From assembly GCA_026125925.1 (NCBI GenBank), contig JAHCKF010000215.1:1-6390 (forward strand): a stretch of 6,390 nucleotides of DNA, in the 5' to 3' direction. Under the pieces are notes generated by a model. That model searched no databases. It was not told the DNA's origin and saw only the letters and a list, made by a program, of their open reading frames with translations. Made by a program: the position numbers and the translations under genes. How positions within the stretch are numbered: position 1 is the first letter of the stretch; each line of letters starts with the position of its first letter. Of the stretch, positions 1-4,745 are shown piece after piece. The DNA comes from Pseudolabrys sp. GTDB taxonomy: Bacteria > Pseudomonadota > Alphaproteobacteria > Rhizobiales > Xanthobacteraceae.

Positions 1-16
1 CACAAGGGGGAGGGTA
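1..16. repeat. Tail of a dispersed palindromic repeat (partial)
   Basis: The first bases (AGGGGGAGGGTAAG) resemble the right arm of the pyrimidine/purine palindromes seen elsewhere in the window, for example the GGGGGGAGGG arm ending at 4221. The left arm would lie outside the window, so this is only a suggestion based on similarity. Confidence 0.3.
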
Positions 17-28
17 AGAAAGAAAACA

Positions 29-57
29 AGCCCCGGGCGATGAGCCCGGGGTTTTTT
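29..57. terminator. Bidirectional intrinsic terminator
   Basis: A perfect 8-bp stem, CCCCGGGC (31-38) and GCCCGGGG (44-51), closes a five-base loop GATGA and is followed by six T on the plus strand. On the minus strand it is followed by a T-rich run (CTTGTTTTCTTTCTT). It sits about 35 bp after the stop codon of the minus-strand DUF2569 gene, so it can end that transcript. It can also end any plus-strand transcript arriving from left of the window. Confidence 0.85.
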
Positions 58-92
58 GCTTGCGCGGCACAGCACTCCGGTCGCCACACGCG

Positions 93-563
93 TCAGCGCA
101 CGAAGGTGTTGCGCACGCGGGACGACGACAGCATGTAGGGAATCCAGGCGAGGTAGAACGCCACCTGCCGCGCGATCGCCACGCCGTTGTCCGCGGTGAA
201 CCCGGCGCCGAGGACACGCGCCGACAGGATCGTATCGATCACCACGAAGGCGAACGATGCGACCGCGAGGACGACGAACAGGCGCGGGAAGGACGCGCGC
301 CGCGTCAGCATCAGGACGATGGCGTAAATCCACGCGGCGAGCAGGATGGCGTTCGCCGCGGCCTCGAACCAGACGACGGCGCGCAGCGGCCCCGGCGCGG
401 CCGCCATGTGCGGGCTGAGCACGGCCGCGACAACGTCGACGCCGCCCTTGCCGAAGAACCACGGCGTGATGACGGTGAAGAAGGCCGGCACGAGCAGCCA
501 GCCGGAAAAGCCGGACGGACCGGGAGAATCGGAAGGCCGCGGCGTCGGCTGGGCGTCCGTCAT
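93..563 (-). CDS. DUF2569-type four-helix inner membrane protein
   Basis: This 156-residue protein has a Pro/Ser-rich cytoplasmic-looking N-terminus followed by four hydrophobic segments at about residues 22-37, 64-87, 94-116 and 130-146. The opening GWLLVPAFFTVITP and the closing WIPYMLSSSRVRNTF match my memory of the DUF2569 family, whose members are small inner-membrane proteins of about 150 residues with no established function. The ATG at 563 is chosen because the Pro-rich lead-in to GWL is typical. An in-frame GTG at 614 would add 17 residues without a better ribosome binding site. No clear Shine-Dalgarno precedes the ATG. A TATAGT hexamer (minus strand, 570-575) lies so close that a transcript from it would be nearly leaderless, but no matching -35 was seen. 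The gene is monocistronic, with a terminator just after its stop. Family assignment is moderately sure; function is unknown. Confidence 0.8.
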   Translation of the reverse strand: MTDAQPTPRPSDSPGPSGFSGWLLVPAFFTVITPWFFGKGGVDVVAAVLSPHMAAAPGPLRAVVWFEAAANAILLAAWIYAIVLMLTRRASFPRLFVVLAVASFAFVVIDTILSARVLGAGFTADNGVAIARQVAFYLAWIPYMLSSSRVRNTFVR

Positions 564-630
564 GATGTCACTATAGACGATGACGGCGCGTGACGGATGC
601 GGCGAATTGGCCACCCACGCTTGCGCGCTT

Positions 631-751
631 CACCTCTCCCATAGGGAGAGGTCGGACCGCGAAGCGGTCCGGGTGAGGGGCTACGGACTATCTAATTCAC
701 TTGCCCCCTCACCCCAACCCACTCCCCCAAGGGGAGAGGGAGCGCGCCGAG
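631..751. repeat. Composite dispersed palindromic repeat
   Basis: Several nested hairpins lie side by side. CCTCTCCC (633-640) pairs with GGGAGAGG (644-651). GGACCGC (654-660) pairs with GCGGTCC (664-670) around a GAA loop. GGGTGAGGGG (671-680) pairs with CCCCTCACCC (705-714). A further CTCCCCCAAGGGGAG follows near 722-736. This architecture is like the short intergenic palindromes of Bradyrhizobium and relatives. It has no coding potential and no T-tract that would make it a terminator. Confidence 0.7.
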
Positions 752-768
752 CAAGCTTCGTCTCCGTT

Positions 769-790
769 CGTCCCCGCGCAAGCGGGGACC
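769..790. repeat. Short palindromic repeat, GTCCCCGC/GCGGGGAC
   Basis: A perfect 8-bp stem, GTCCCCGC (770-777) and GCGGGGAC (782-789), surrounds the loop GCAA, within TTCG...CCCAG flanks. This unit is a very common dispersed element in alphaproteobacterial intergenic DNA (from memory). It directly abuts the composite repeat on its left and the terminator on its right. Confidence 0.65.
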
Positions 791-800
791 CAGCTCTTAA

Positions 801-835
801 AAAGAAAAACCCCGGGCTCATCGCCCGGGTTTTTT
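801..835. terminator. Bidirectional terminator, mirror-loop copy of the one at 29-57
   Basis: Stem CCCGGGC (811-817) with GCCCGGG (823-829) closes the loop TCATC and is followed by six T on the plus strand. The A-rich run before it (AAAAAGAAAAA) gives a T-tract on the minus strand, so it can work both ways. The 19-bp hairpin core is the exact reverse complement of the core at 32-50, yet both are followed on the plus strand by the same TTTTTTGCTTG. No plus-strand gene ends here within the window, so its client transcript is unclear. Confidence 0.75.
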
Positions 836-1000
836 GCTTGCACGCCGCTCGTCCCTGAAAACGACTTGGATCTTCCTACTTGTTTATACCAAACACAAAA
901 GACTCCAATACCGGCGTGTTCTGTGCTGCGATACTTAGCGCGTGACCGATTCGCGCCACCGTTTCTGTTGCTTAGGCTGTGACGAGGGCCAAGGCCCGGA
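836..1000. other. Gene-free leader region upstream of the 37-residue protein gene
   Basis: I find no gene in this stretch. It is more AT-rich than its surroundings up to about 950 and presumably carries the promoter of the small gene at 1016, but no hexamer pair at a normal 16-18 bp spacing is convincing. A small GGGC/GCCC hairpin (986-989 and 994-997) lies just before the ribosome binding site. Confidence 0.4.
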
Positions 1001-1015
1001 AAGGAGGTGGTAAGA

Positions 1016-1129
1016 ATGGCACGCATTGGTCGTAGCGCCATTACCGGTCGCTTCACCACGGTCAAAACGGCAACGCAGAAGCCTAGTACGCACGTCGTAG
1101 AGACCATCAAAACCGGCAAAGGCAAATAG
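1016..1129 (+). CDS. 37-residue basic small protein with GRSAITGRF motif
   Basis: The protein starts MARIGRSAITGRF, continues with a Thr/Lys-rich middle and a VVETIK stretch, and ends in a Gly/Lys tail. It has no acidic patch, membrane segment or signal peptide. The call rests on a textbook ribosome binding site (AAAGGAGGT, 1000-1008, seven bases before the ATG), clean codon use, and an intrinsic terminator 14 bases after the TAG. Together these define a complete single-gene unit that is easily missed because of its size. From memory, short proteins with an R-S-A-[VI]-[TS]-G-[RK]-F-V pattern followed by a TTV.ET segment occur widely in bacteria and some phages, often with uninformative or wrong names. 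I know of no proven function. The basic composition would suit nucleic-acid or ribosome binding, but that is only inference. Confidence 0.75.
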   Translation: MARIGRSAITGRFTTVKTATQKPSTHVVETIKTGKGK

Positions 1130-1143
1130 CCTGGGCTAGTTTT

Positions 1144-1185
1144 CCGCAGCGGTGTCCGGCCCACCCGGCCCGCTGCGGTTTTCTT
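1144..1185 (+). terminator. Intrinsic terminator of the small-protein gene
   Basis: A 9-bp perfect stem, CCGCAGCGG (1144-1152) with CCGCTGCGG (1170-1178), has an inner CCGG/CCGG pairing and is followed by TTTTCTT. It begins 14 bases after the stop codon at 1127-1129 and insulates that gene from the DUF2806 gene downstream. Confidence 0.88.
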
Positions 1186-1217
1186 GTAAGGCGATTCGCA
1201 GAAATAAAGAATTCCTT

Positions 1218-1295
1218 ATGTCCGTAATTTCTGTGCCGGAGCTTTCTCAATTTCTTGATTGCATCCCAGGGGTCCATCTTTCGGCGGGGAGGTAA
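1218..1295 (+). CDS. Possible 25-codon leader peptide (uORF) before the DUF2806 gene
   Basis: An ATG at 1218 opens a 25-codon frame that ends at TAA 1293-1295. That stop overlaps the end of the DUF2806 Shine-Dalgarno and lies one codon before its ATG at 1299. The two frames are the same. The frame could therefore be a coupled leader peptide, or an old N-terminal extension now cut off by a stop. Its own ribosome binding site is weak (AAAGAA), and 25 codons can easily arise by chance. Confidence 0.25.
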   Translation: MSVISVPELSQFLDCIPGVHLSAGR

Positions 1296-1298
1296 GCG

Positions 1299-2294
1299 AT
1301 GTCCGACGAAGCTAGCGCAAGCACTCCTTCAGTCTGGTCAACCCTGAACCTTCCAAAAATCTTCTTAGGCCCAGCCGGCGAGGCCATTTCACGACTAATA
1401 GGCAGAGCGGCAGACATTCCCGACGCCAAGATCGCATCGCACGTACAAAAGATTAAAGACGACACTGCGGCCCGTTCAATCGTCACGAAGGCAATCGCAG
1501 AAGCCGTAGCAAAGAATGCCGCGTCGGATCCGGTGCTAGTTGAGCGCGCGATGGAATCTTTCGTGCGCAAAGAATTTCGCAAACAAGAGAATAAGGAAGC
1601 AGTCGCGCAAAAGACTATCGAGGCATTGGCAGACACGACAAGCGATAGTCACGAACAAACGCGCCCGGCAACACCGGATGCTGACTGGATGAATGTATTT
1701 GAAAGTCACGCAGAGAAGGCATCTACAGAACGAATGCGCGACATATGGGGGCAAGTACTAGCTGGAGAGATTAGGAAACCAAAAAGCTTCTCATTGAAAA
1801 CGCTAAACTTTATTTCTCAATTGGATCAGCGAATAGCGACATTGTTTGAGAAGTACGCCAAGAAGGTATGTTTTGGCGATAGCATTCCGAAATCTCACGA
1901 CCTTAAAGGCGAAACGCTTTCTGAGTTACTGCAATTGGAGGAGTTCGGTCTTGTTTCAAATGTGGCCGGGACTATTGCAAGAAATCCAATCCTTACGCCG
2001 CAAGATACAGGGTTGCTAATGACGGTTGGTTCCGGACATCTGGCGCTCGTTCGCGCGCCCACCAAGGCTCCCGACGCCATAGCGATTAATGTTCCGGTCA
2101 TACCGCTTACCAGCGTCGGAAGAGAGATTTACTCCATAGTCTTGCCGCGTTTCGACTTAGAAGCAGCACGCGAAATTGCGAAGGAATTTCCGAAGGAAAA
2201 CTTGAGCCGTATTTCGGTCTTCGACTCTGTTTCGCAAACAGAAACTGAGGTGCTCTGGGAAGCACTAGCAGTCGTCAAGGAACCTAAGCAATAA
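1299..2294 (+). CDS. DUF2806-type protein of unknown function
   Basis: The product has 331 residues, appears soluble, and has no membrane segment. The middle carries W130...F134..A138..S142, then W150 and VLAGEI, then P161..FSLKTL (residues 164-169) and a helix with A180 and F183. This spacing matches the conserved core of DUF2806 as I recall it (also similar to TIGR03899 and, more loosely, Abi-alpha proteins). The N-terminal third is Ala-rich and helical with a GPAGEAISRLIG segment. The C-terminal part contains ELLQLEEFGLV and LTSVGREIY, a pattern like a winged-helix or domain boundary. The ATG at 1299 has a strong Shine-Dalgarno (GGGGAGGT, 1286-1293). The gene is clearly more AT-rich, with many AAA, AAT and ATT codons, than terL and the toxin gene, which suggests transfer. 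A candidate TTGTAA (1184-1189) could be its -35, but the -10 is poor. It converges with terL without an evident terminator. A phage-defence role is conceivable from the neighbours but unproven. Confidence 0.75.
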   Translation: MSDEASASTPSVWSTLNLPKIFLGPAGEAISRLIGRAADIPDAKIASHVQKIKDDTAARSIVTKAIAEAVAKNAASDPVLVERAMESFVRKEFRKQENKEAVAQKTIEALADTTSDSHEQTRPATPDADWMNVFESHAEKASTERMRDIWGQVLAGEIRKPKSFSLKTLNFISQLDQRIATLFEKYAKKVCFGDSIPKSHDLKGETLSELLQLEEFGLVSNVAGTIARNPILTPQDTGLLMTVGSGHLALVRAPTKAPDAIAINVPVIPLTSVGREIYSIVLPRFDLEAAREIAKEFPKENLSRISVFDSVSQTETEVLWEALAVVKEPKQ

Positions 2295-2337
2295 TTGTGC
2301 AGATCACCGGCTGCGGGTGACGGCCCGCCCCGCCCCC

Positions 2338-2349
2338 TCACCACCTCCT
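2338..2349 (-). promoter_or_regulatory. Orphan Shine-Dalgarno at the 3' end of terL
   Basis: Read on the minus strand, the last four codons of terL are AGG AGG TGG TGA, which exactly matches the anti-Shine-Dalgarno complement. AGG codons are rarely favoured in high-GC genomes of this kind. No ATG follows on the minus strand before the oppositely oriented DUF2806 gene, so the site has no client. It may be the remnant of the start of a portal gene, but could also be chance. Confidence 0.4.
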
Positions 2350-3762
2350 GTTCAACGTCCACTTCGGCGCCGGCGGCGGCCCCCAATCCAGCACCCTGAT
2401 CCTCGGACCCACATAGCCGCCGCGCTGGATCAGCTCCGTCACGGCCCAGACCAGCGCGTCGAGGCGGTCGGGCGAGGCGCCGCCCGACAGGCCACCGATC
2501 CCGAAGTCGCACATCTCGTCTTCGAGTTCGGCGAAGCCGGCGCCGGCGTGCTTGACCTTGCCCTGCGCATACATCGCCGCCACCGGCTCGGCGCGCAGAT
2601 ACTTGCCGCGCGTCGCATGCACCTGCTTCACCGGCACGGTGCGGTCGATCTGCTGCAGCACCGCCTTGACCATGTCGCCGCCCTGGTTGACCTCGGCAAC
2701 GATGGCGTCGGCCTCGAGCCGCCGATAGAGCGCCACCGCGCGCGAGGCCCAGCCGTCCGGCGGCACGCCCCGCACCGTCGCGTCCTCCAGCACATAGACG
2801 ATGCTGCCCTCGGCGATGCCGGCGGCGACGATGCCGCAGGCATCCGCGCCTTGCCGCGACGACGCCGGCGGATCGACGCCGATGACAATCCGCGTCAGCC
2901 CCGGCGCCGCCGCAACACGCGCCGCCTCGATCACATCGCGTGACCACAGCGCGTCGGCGCGATCCTCGATGATCTCGCCGTCGATCTCCTGCCGCCCCAG
3001 CCGCGTGCCGGCATAGCGGCCGATCACCGTCTCGATGAAGGCCGGCGACAGATGCGCGGCATTGGCGTGGGTCGAGGCGCGCGTCACCGCGGTGCGCGCG
3101 TCAGTGACCAGCCGCTTGATCAGCGCGACCGGCCGCGGCGTCGTGGTGACGAGCTGGCGCGGCCTGGGGCCCAGCCGCAGGCCGAATTGCAGCATGTCGA
3201 AGGTCGCGTCGGCGTGCTTCCACTTGGCGAGTTCGTCGCACCAGGCGGCGTCGAACTGCGGCCCGCGCAGTTGCTCGGGGTCTTCCGAGGAAAAGGCGTA
3301 AGCCACCGCGCCGTTCGGCCATTCGAGGCGCCGCCGCGACGGCACCCAGAGCGGGCGCTCGCCGCGCGGCGACGAACGCAGCACGCCGGACGGCCCCTCG
3401 ATCATCACCTCGCGCACGTCGTGCTCGGTCTCGCCGACCAGCGCGATCGATTGGGCGCGGTGCGCGGCATAAGGCGCTTCGCCCGCCACCTGCGCCCGCA
3501 CCCATTCGGCCCCGAGCCGCGTCTTGCCGGCGCCGCGGCCCCCCAGCATCAGCCACGTGGTCCACGGCCCGCCATTGTTGGCGAAGGCGGGCGGCTCCTG
3601 GTGGCGATGCGCCAGCGTGATGAAGTCGCGGTCAAGACGCATGAGCTCATGCAGCGGGATTTCCCGCAGCAGGGCCAGGCTCTCGTCGGCTTGCAACAAA
3701 GGCTCGAATTCGGCGCGCAAGCTGTTCACGGAATTCATCGATATCGGCAGGCATGTCGTCAT
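2338..3762 (-). CDS. terL: Terminase large subunit, GTA/phage DNA-packaging motor
   Basis: This enzyme pumps DNA into proheads using ATP and cuts it at the start and end of packaging. With the ATG at 3762 it has 474 residues. The N-terminal ATPase shows Walker A GGRGAGKT (residues 74-81), Walker B ending AAWCDE (Asp176, Glu177) and the coupling motif VTTTPRP near 205-211. The C-terminal RNase H-like nuclease shows Asp297 in IGVDPP, Glu357 in AEVNQGGDMV, and Asp432/Asp435 in SPDRLDALVWA. All key residues are present, so the protein should be active. The overall pattern is that of the terminase of alphaproteobacterial gene transfer agents. Start choice is uncertain: 3762 has GGAG nine bases upstream; 3738 gives 466 residues; 3642 gives 434 and avoids overlap with terS. 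The last codons contain AGGAGGTGG, a perfect Shine-Dalgarno, but no gene follows on this strand. Portal and capsid genes are absent from the window. Confidence 0.92.
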   Translation of the reverse strand: MTTCLPISMNSVNSLRAEFEPLLQADESLALLREIPLHELMRLDRDFITLAHRHQEPPAFANNGGPWTTWLMLGGRGAGKTRLGAEWVRAQVAGEAPYAAHRAQSIALVGETEHDVREVMIEGPSGVLRSSPRGERPLWVPSRRRLEWPNGAVAYAFSSEDPEQLRGPQFDAAWCDELAKWKHADATFDMLQFGLRLGPRPRQLVTTTPRPVALIKRLVTDARTAVTRASTHANAAHLSPAFIETVIGRYAGTRLGRQEIDGEIIEDRADALWSRDVIEAARVAAAPGLTRIVIGVDPPASSRQGADACGIVAAGIAEGSIVYVLEDATVRGVPPDGWASRAVALYRRLEADAIVAEVNQGGDMVKAVLQQIDRTVPVKQVHATRGKYLRAEPVAAMYAQGKVKHAGAGFAELEDEMCDFGIGGLSGGASPDRLDALVWAVTELIQRGGYVGPRIRVLDWGPPPAPKWTLNRRW

Positions 3763-4528
3763 AAGCGTCAGCTCCATGGGGTCGCGGCGCGCCGATCTCA
3801 AGGCGGTGCAGCCGTTCGAGTGTGGCGGTGAGGCTGGCCAACGTGTGCGAGATGCGGCCGGCGGTTTCGGGCGAGTGCGGCACGTCTTTCAGGCTCGCGC
3901 GCAAGGCGCGCACGGCGGCGAGCTCGTCGTCGACCGCTTCGCGCAAGGTCTCGATGCGCTCGCGCATGTTCCAAGCCGGGGCTTGGGCGTTGTCGTGGGC
4001 GGTGTCTTGGTGCGGGATCGTCTCCCCTCCCCCCACGAGCGCAGCGAGTGGTGGGGAGGGGTTGGGGGTGGGGGGTGCTTCTATGCCACCTTCAAACGCG
4101 GGCGCATGCGCAGAAAAATCCCCCCACCCGACTCCGTCGCGCTCACGCGCGCCGGAGCCACCCTCCCCACCGCCATAGCGCGTCGAAGACGCGCGTAACC
4201 GCGCTGATGGCGGGGGGAGGGAAAATGCGTCCGCCTCCAGCTTCTCCGCTTCGGCCAGAAGCGTCGCCGCCCGCGACAGGCCGCGCGGCGGCGGAACGTA
4301 GCGGACCCAGCCTTCGCGTTTGGCGATGTTTCTTATCGTCGTGCGGCAGGCGTTGAAATCGAGCGCGATGGAATCGAGCGATTCCCGCGTGGTCTCGTAG
4401 CGGCGCTTGCCGTCCGCGAGCAACTCGGCGGAGAAGACAAGGCTATTGCCGTGCGGCTTCGGCGGCGGCTTTGGGTGAGCGGCGCGCAAGGTTACGCGCC
4501 GCGCGGGCGCGCGGGTTCGTTTCGCCAT
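3647..4528 (-). CDS. Terminase small subunit-like protein (terS-like), with in-frame repeat insertion
   Basis: The gene lies directly upstream of terL on the same strand, where GTA and phage clusters carry the DNA-recognition subunit. The 293-residue protein has a basic N-terminus (MAKRTRAPARR), a helix-turn-helix-like segment at about residues 46-74 (SLDSIALDFNACRTTIRNIA), two helices that could form a coiled coil (188-214 and 226-244), and a C-terminal DDMPADIDEFREQLARRI segment (258-275) that I recall as conserved in alphaproteobacterial homologues next to GTA terminases. The ATG at 4528 is supported by GGAG seven bases upstream. A GTG at 4606 would place the start inside a terminator hairpin. 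Residues about 104-170 are low-complexity Pro/Gly/Arg sequence encoded by composite palindromic repeats (4022-4222) that keep the frame open. The 3' end overlaps the start of terL by about 90-116 bases, depending on the terL start used. Function as TerS is inferred mainly from position and the helix-turn-helix. Confidence 0.75.
   Translation of the reverse strand: MAKRTRAPARRVTLRAAHPKPPPKPHGNSLVFSAELLADGKRRYETTRESLDSIALDFNACRTTIRNIAKREGWVRYVPPPRGLSRAATLLAEAEKLEADAFSLPPPSARLRASSTRYGGGEGGSGARERDGVGWGDFSAHAPAFEGGIEAPPTPNPSPPLAALVGGGETIPHQDTAHDNAQAPAWNMRERIETLREAVDDELAAVRALRASLKDVPHSPETAGRISHTLASLTATLERLHRLEIGAPRPHGADAYDDMPADIDEFREQLARRIRAFVASRREPGPAAGNPAA
4022..4222. repeat. Composite palindromic repeat inserted in frame inside terS-like gene
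   Basis: Two repeat blocks lie entirely inside the coding frame. Block one (about 4024-4075) is an imperfect palindrome with arms CCCCTCCCCCCAC (4024-4036) and GTGGGGAGGGG (4051-4061), followed by a G-rich tail. Block two has CTCCG/CGGAG (4132-4136 and 4153-4157), then arms CCCTCCCCACCGCCAT (4161-4176) and ATGGCGGGGGGAGGG (4207-4221), with an inner perfect GCGCGTC-GAA-GACGCGC hairpin (4178-4194). The GAA-loop design is the same as in the intergenic repeat at 654-670. The stretch is translated without a stop on the minus strand as a Pro/Gly/Arg-rich linker. Confidence 0.75.
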
Positions 4529-4558
4529 GGGCGATCTCCAATCTGTTGATGGGCTTTG

Positions 4559-4613
4559 AAAAAACGAAAGCGGCCGGCCCGGGAGCGAAAAGGCTCCTCC
4601 GGGCACAGGCCGC
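4559..4613 (-). terminator. Terminator-like hairpin in the terS leader (attenuator or small RNA end)
   Basis: On the minus strand the outer stem GCGGCC/GGCCGC (4608-4613 with 4570-4575) encloses a second stem of about nine base pairs (CCCGG with CCGGG, then GCTC with GAGC) with a small bulge. This is followed by CTTTCGTTTTTTC. The shape is that of an intrinsic terminator. It lies between the predicted promoter at 4626-4654 and the terS start at 4528, so it would either attenuate the terminase operon or end a leader RNA of roughly 60 bases. Base pairing is seen in the sequence; the regulatory role is inferred. Confidence 0.65.
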
Positions 4614-4625
4614 GAGCGTGCAGGA

Positions 4626-4654
4626 AAACTACCCTAGGAGCGTCACGCTGTCAA
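4626..4654 (-). promoter_or_regulatory. Predicted sigma70-type promoter for terS-terL
   Basis: On the minus strand a perfect TTGACA (4649-4654) is separated by exactly 17 bases from TAGTTT (4626-4631, four of six consensus bases). Transcription would start near 4619 and run leftward through the hairpin at 4559-4613 into terS. A 10-bp perfect palindrome TATGATCATA (4659-4668) lies just upstream of the -35 and could be a regulator site. Confidence 0.6.
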
Positions 4655-4685
4655 GGACTATGATCATACAACGCCCGGGCGCGCA

Positions 4686-4733
4686 TTGTGTTGACGTTGT
4701 GTTGGCAACTACCATATACACATTGTCTACACA
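4686..4733 (+). promoter_or_regulatory. Promoter with symmetric operator boxes of the toxin-antitoxin operon
   Basis: TTGACG (4691-4696) and TATACA (4715-4720), 18 bases apart, form a good sigma70-type promoter. Overlaid on it are four five-base boxes: TGTGT at 4687 and 4698, and ACACA at 4718 and 4729. Each pair is spaced by 11 bp, and the whole is symmetric about position 4710. An additional GTTGGCAAC palindrome sits at 4701-4709. Ribbon-helix-helix antitoxins of this class bind such repeated boxes and repress their own operon together with the toxin. Operator identity is inferred. Confidence 0.65.
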
Positions 4734-4745
4734 GAGGAGTTCGCC

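Noticed and set aside
564..614. Upstream GTG start for the DUF2569 protein
   Set aside because: It would add 17 residues with no better ribosome binding site; the ATG at 563 fits the family N-terminus.
633..836. CRISPR-like array or small RNA gene in the repeat cluster
   Set aside because: The repeats are nested palindromes of different sequence with no regular spacer, and nothing resembles a direct-repeat array.
2304..2320. TCACC/GGTGA hairpin between the convergent DUF2806 and terL genes
   Set aside because: Only five base pairs and no T-tract on either strand, so it is not supported as a terminator.
2129..2947. Long minus-strand open frame spanning the DUF2806/terL junction
   Set aside because: It runs antisense to DUF2806 and out of frame with terL, and its Gly/Arg/Ala-rich translation is typical of a shifted GC-rich gene.
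3052..3831. Long plus-strand open frame opposite terL
   Set aside because: It is the antisense shadow of a well-supported gene in high-GC DNA. Its translation is Arg/His/Pro-rich with no recognisable motif and no ribosome binding site.
4529..4606. Upstream GTG start for the terS-like protein at 4606
   Set aside because: It would translate through the terminator-like hairpin and the T-tract, while the ATG at 4528 has GGAG at ideal distance.
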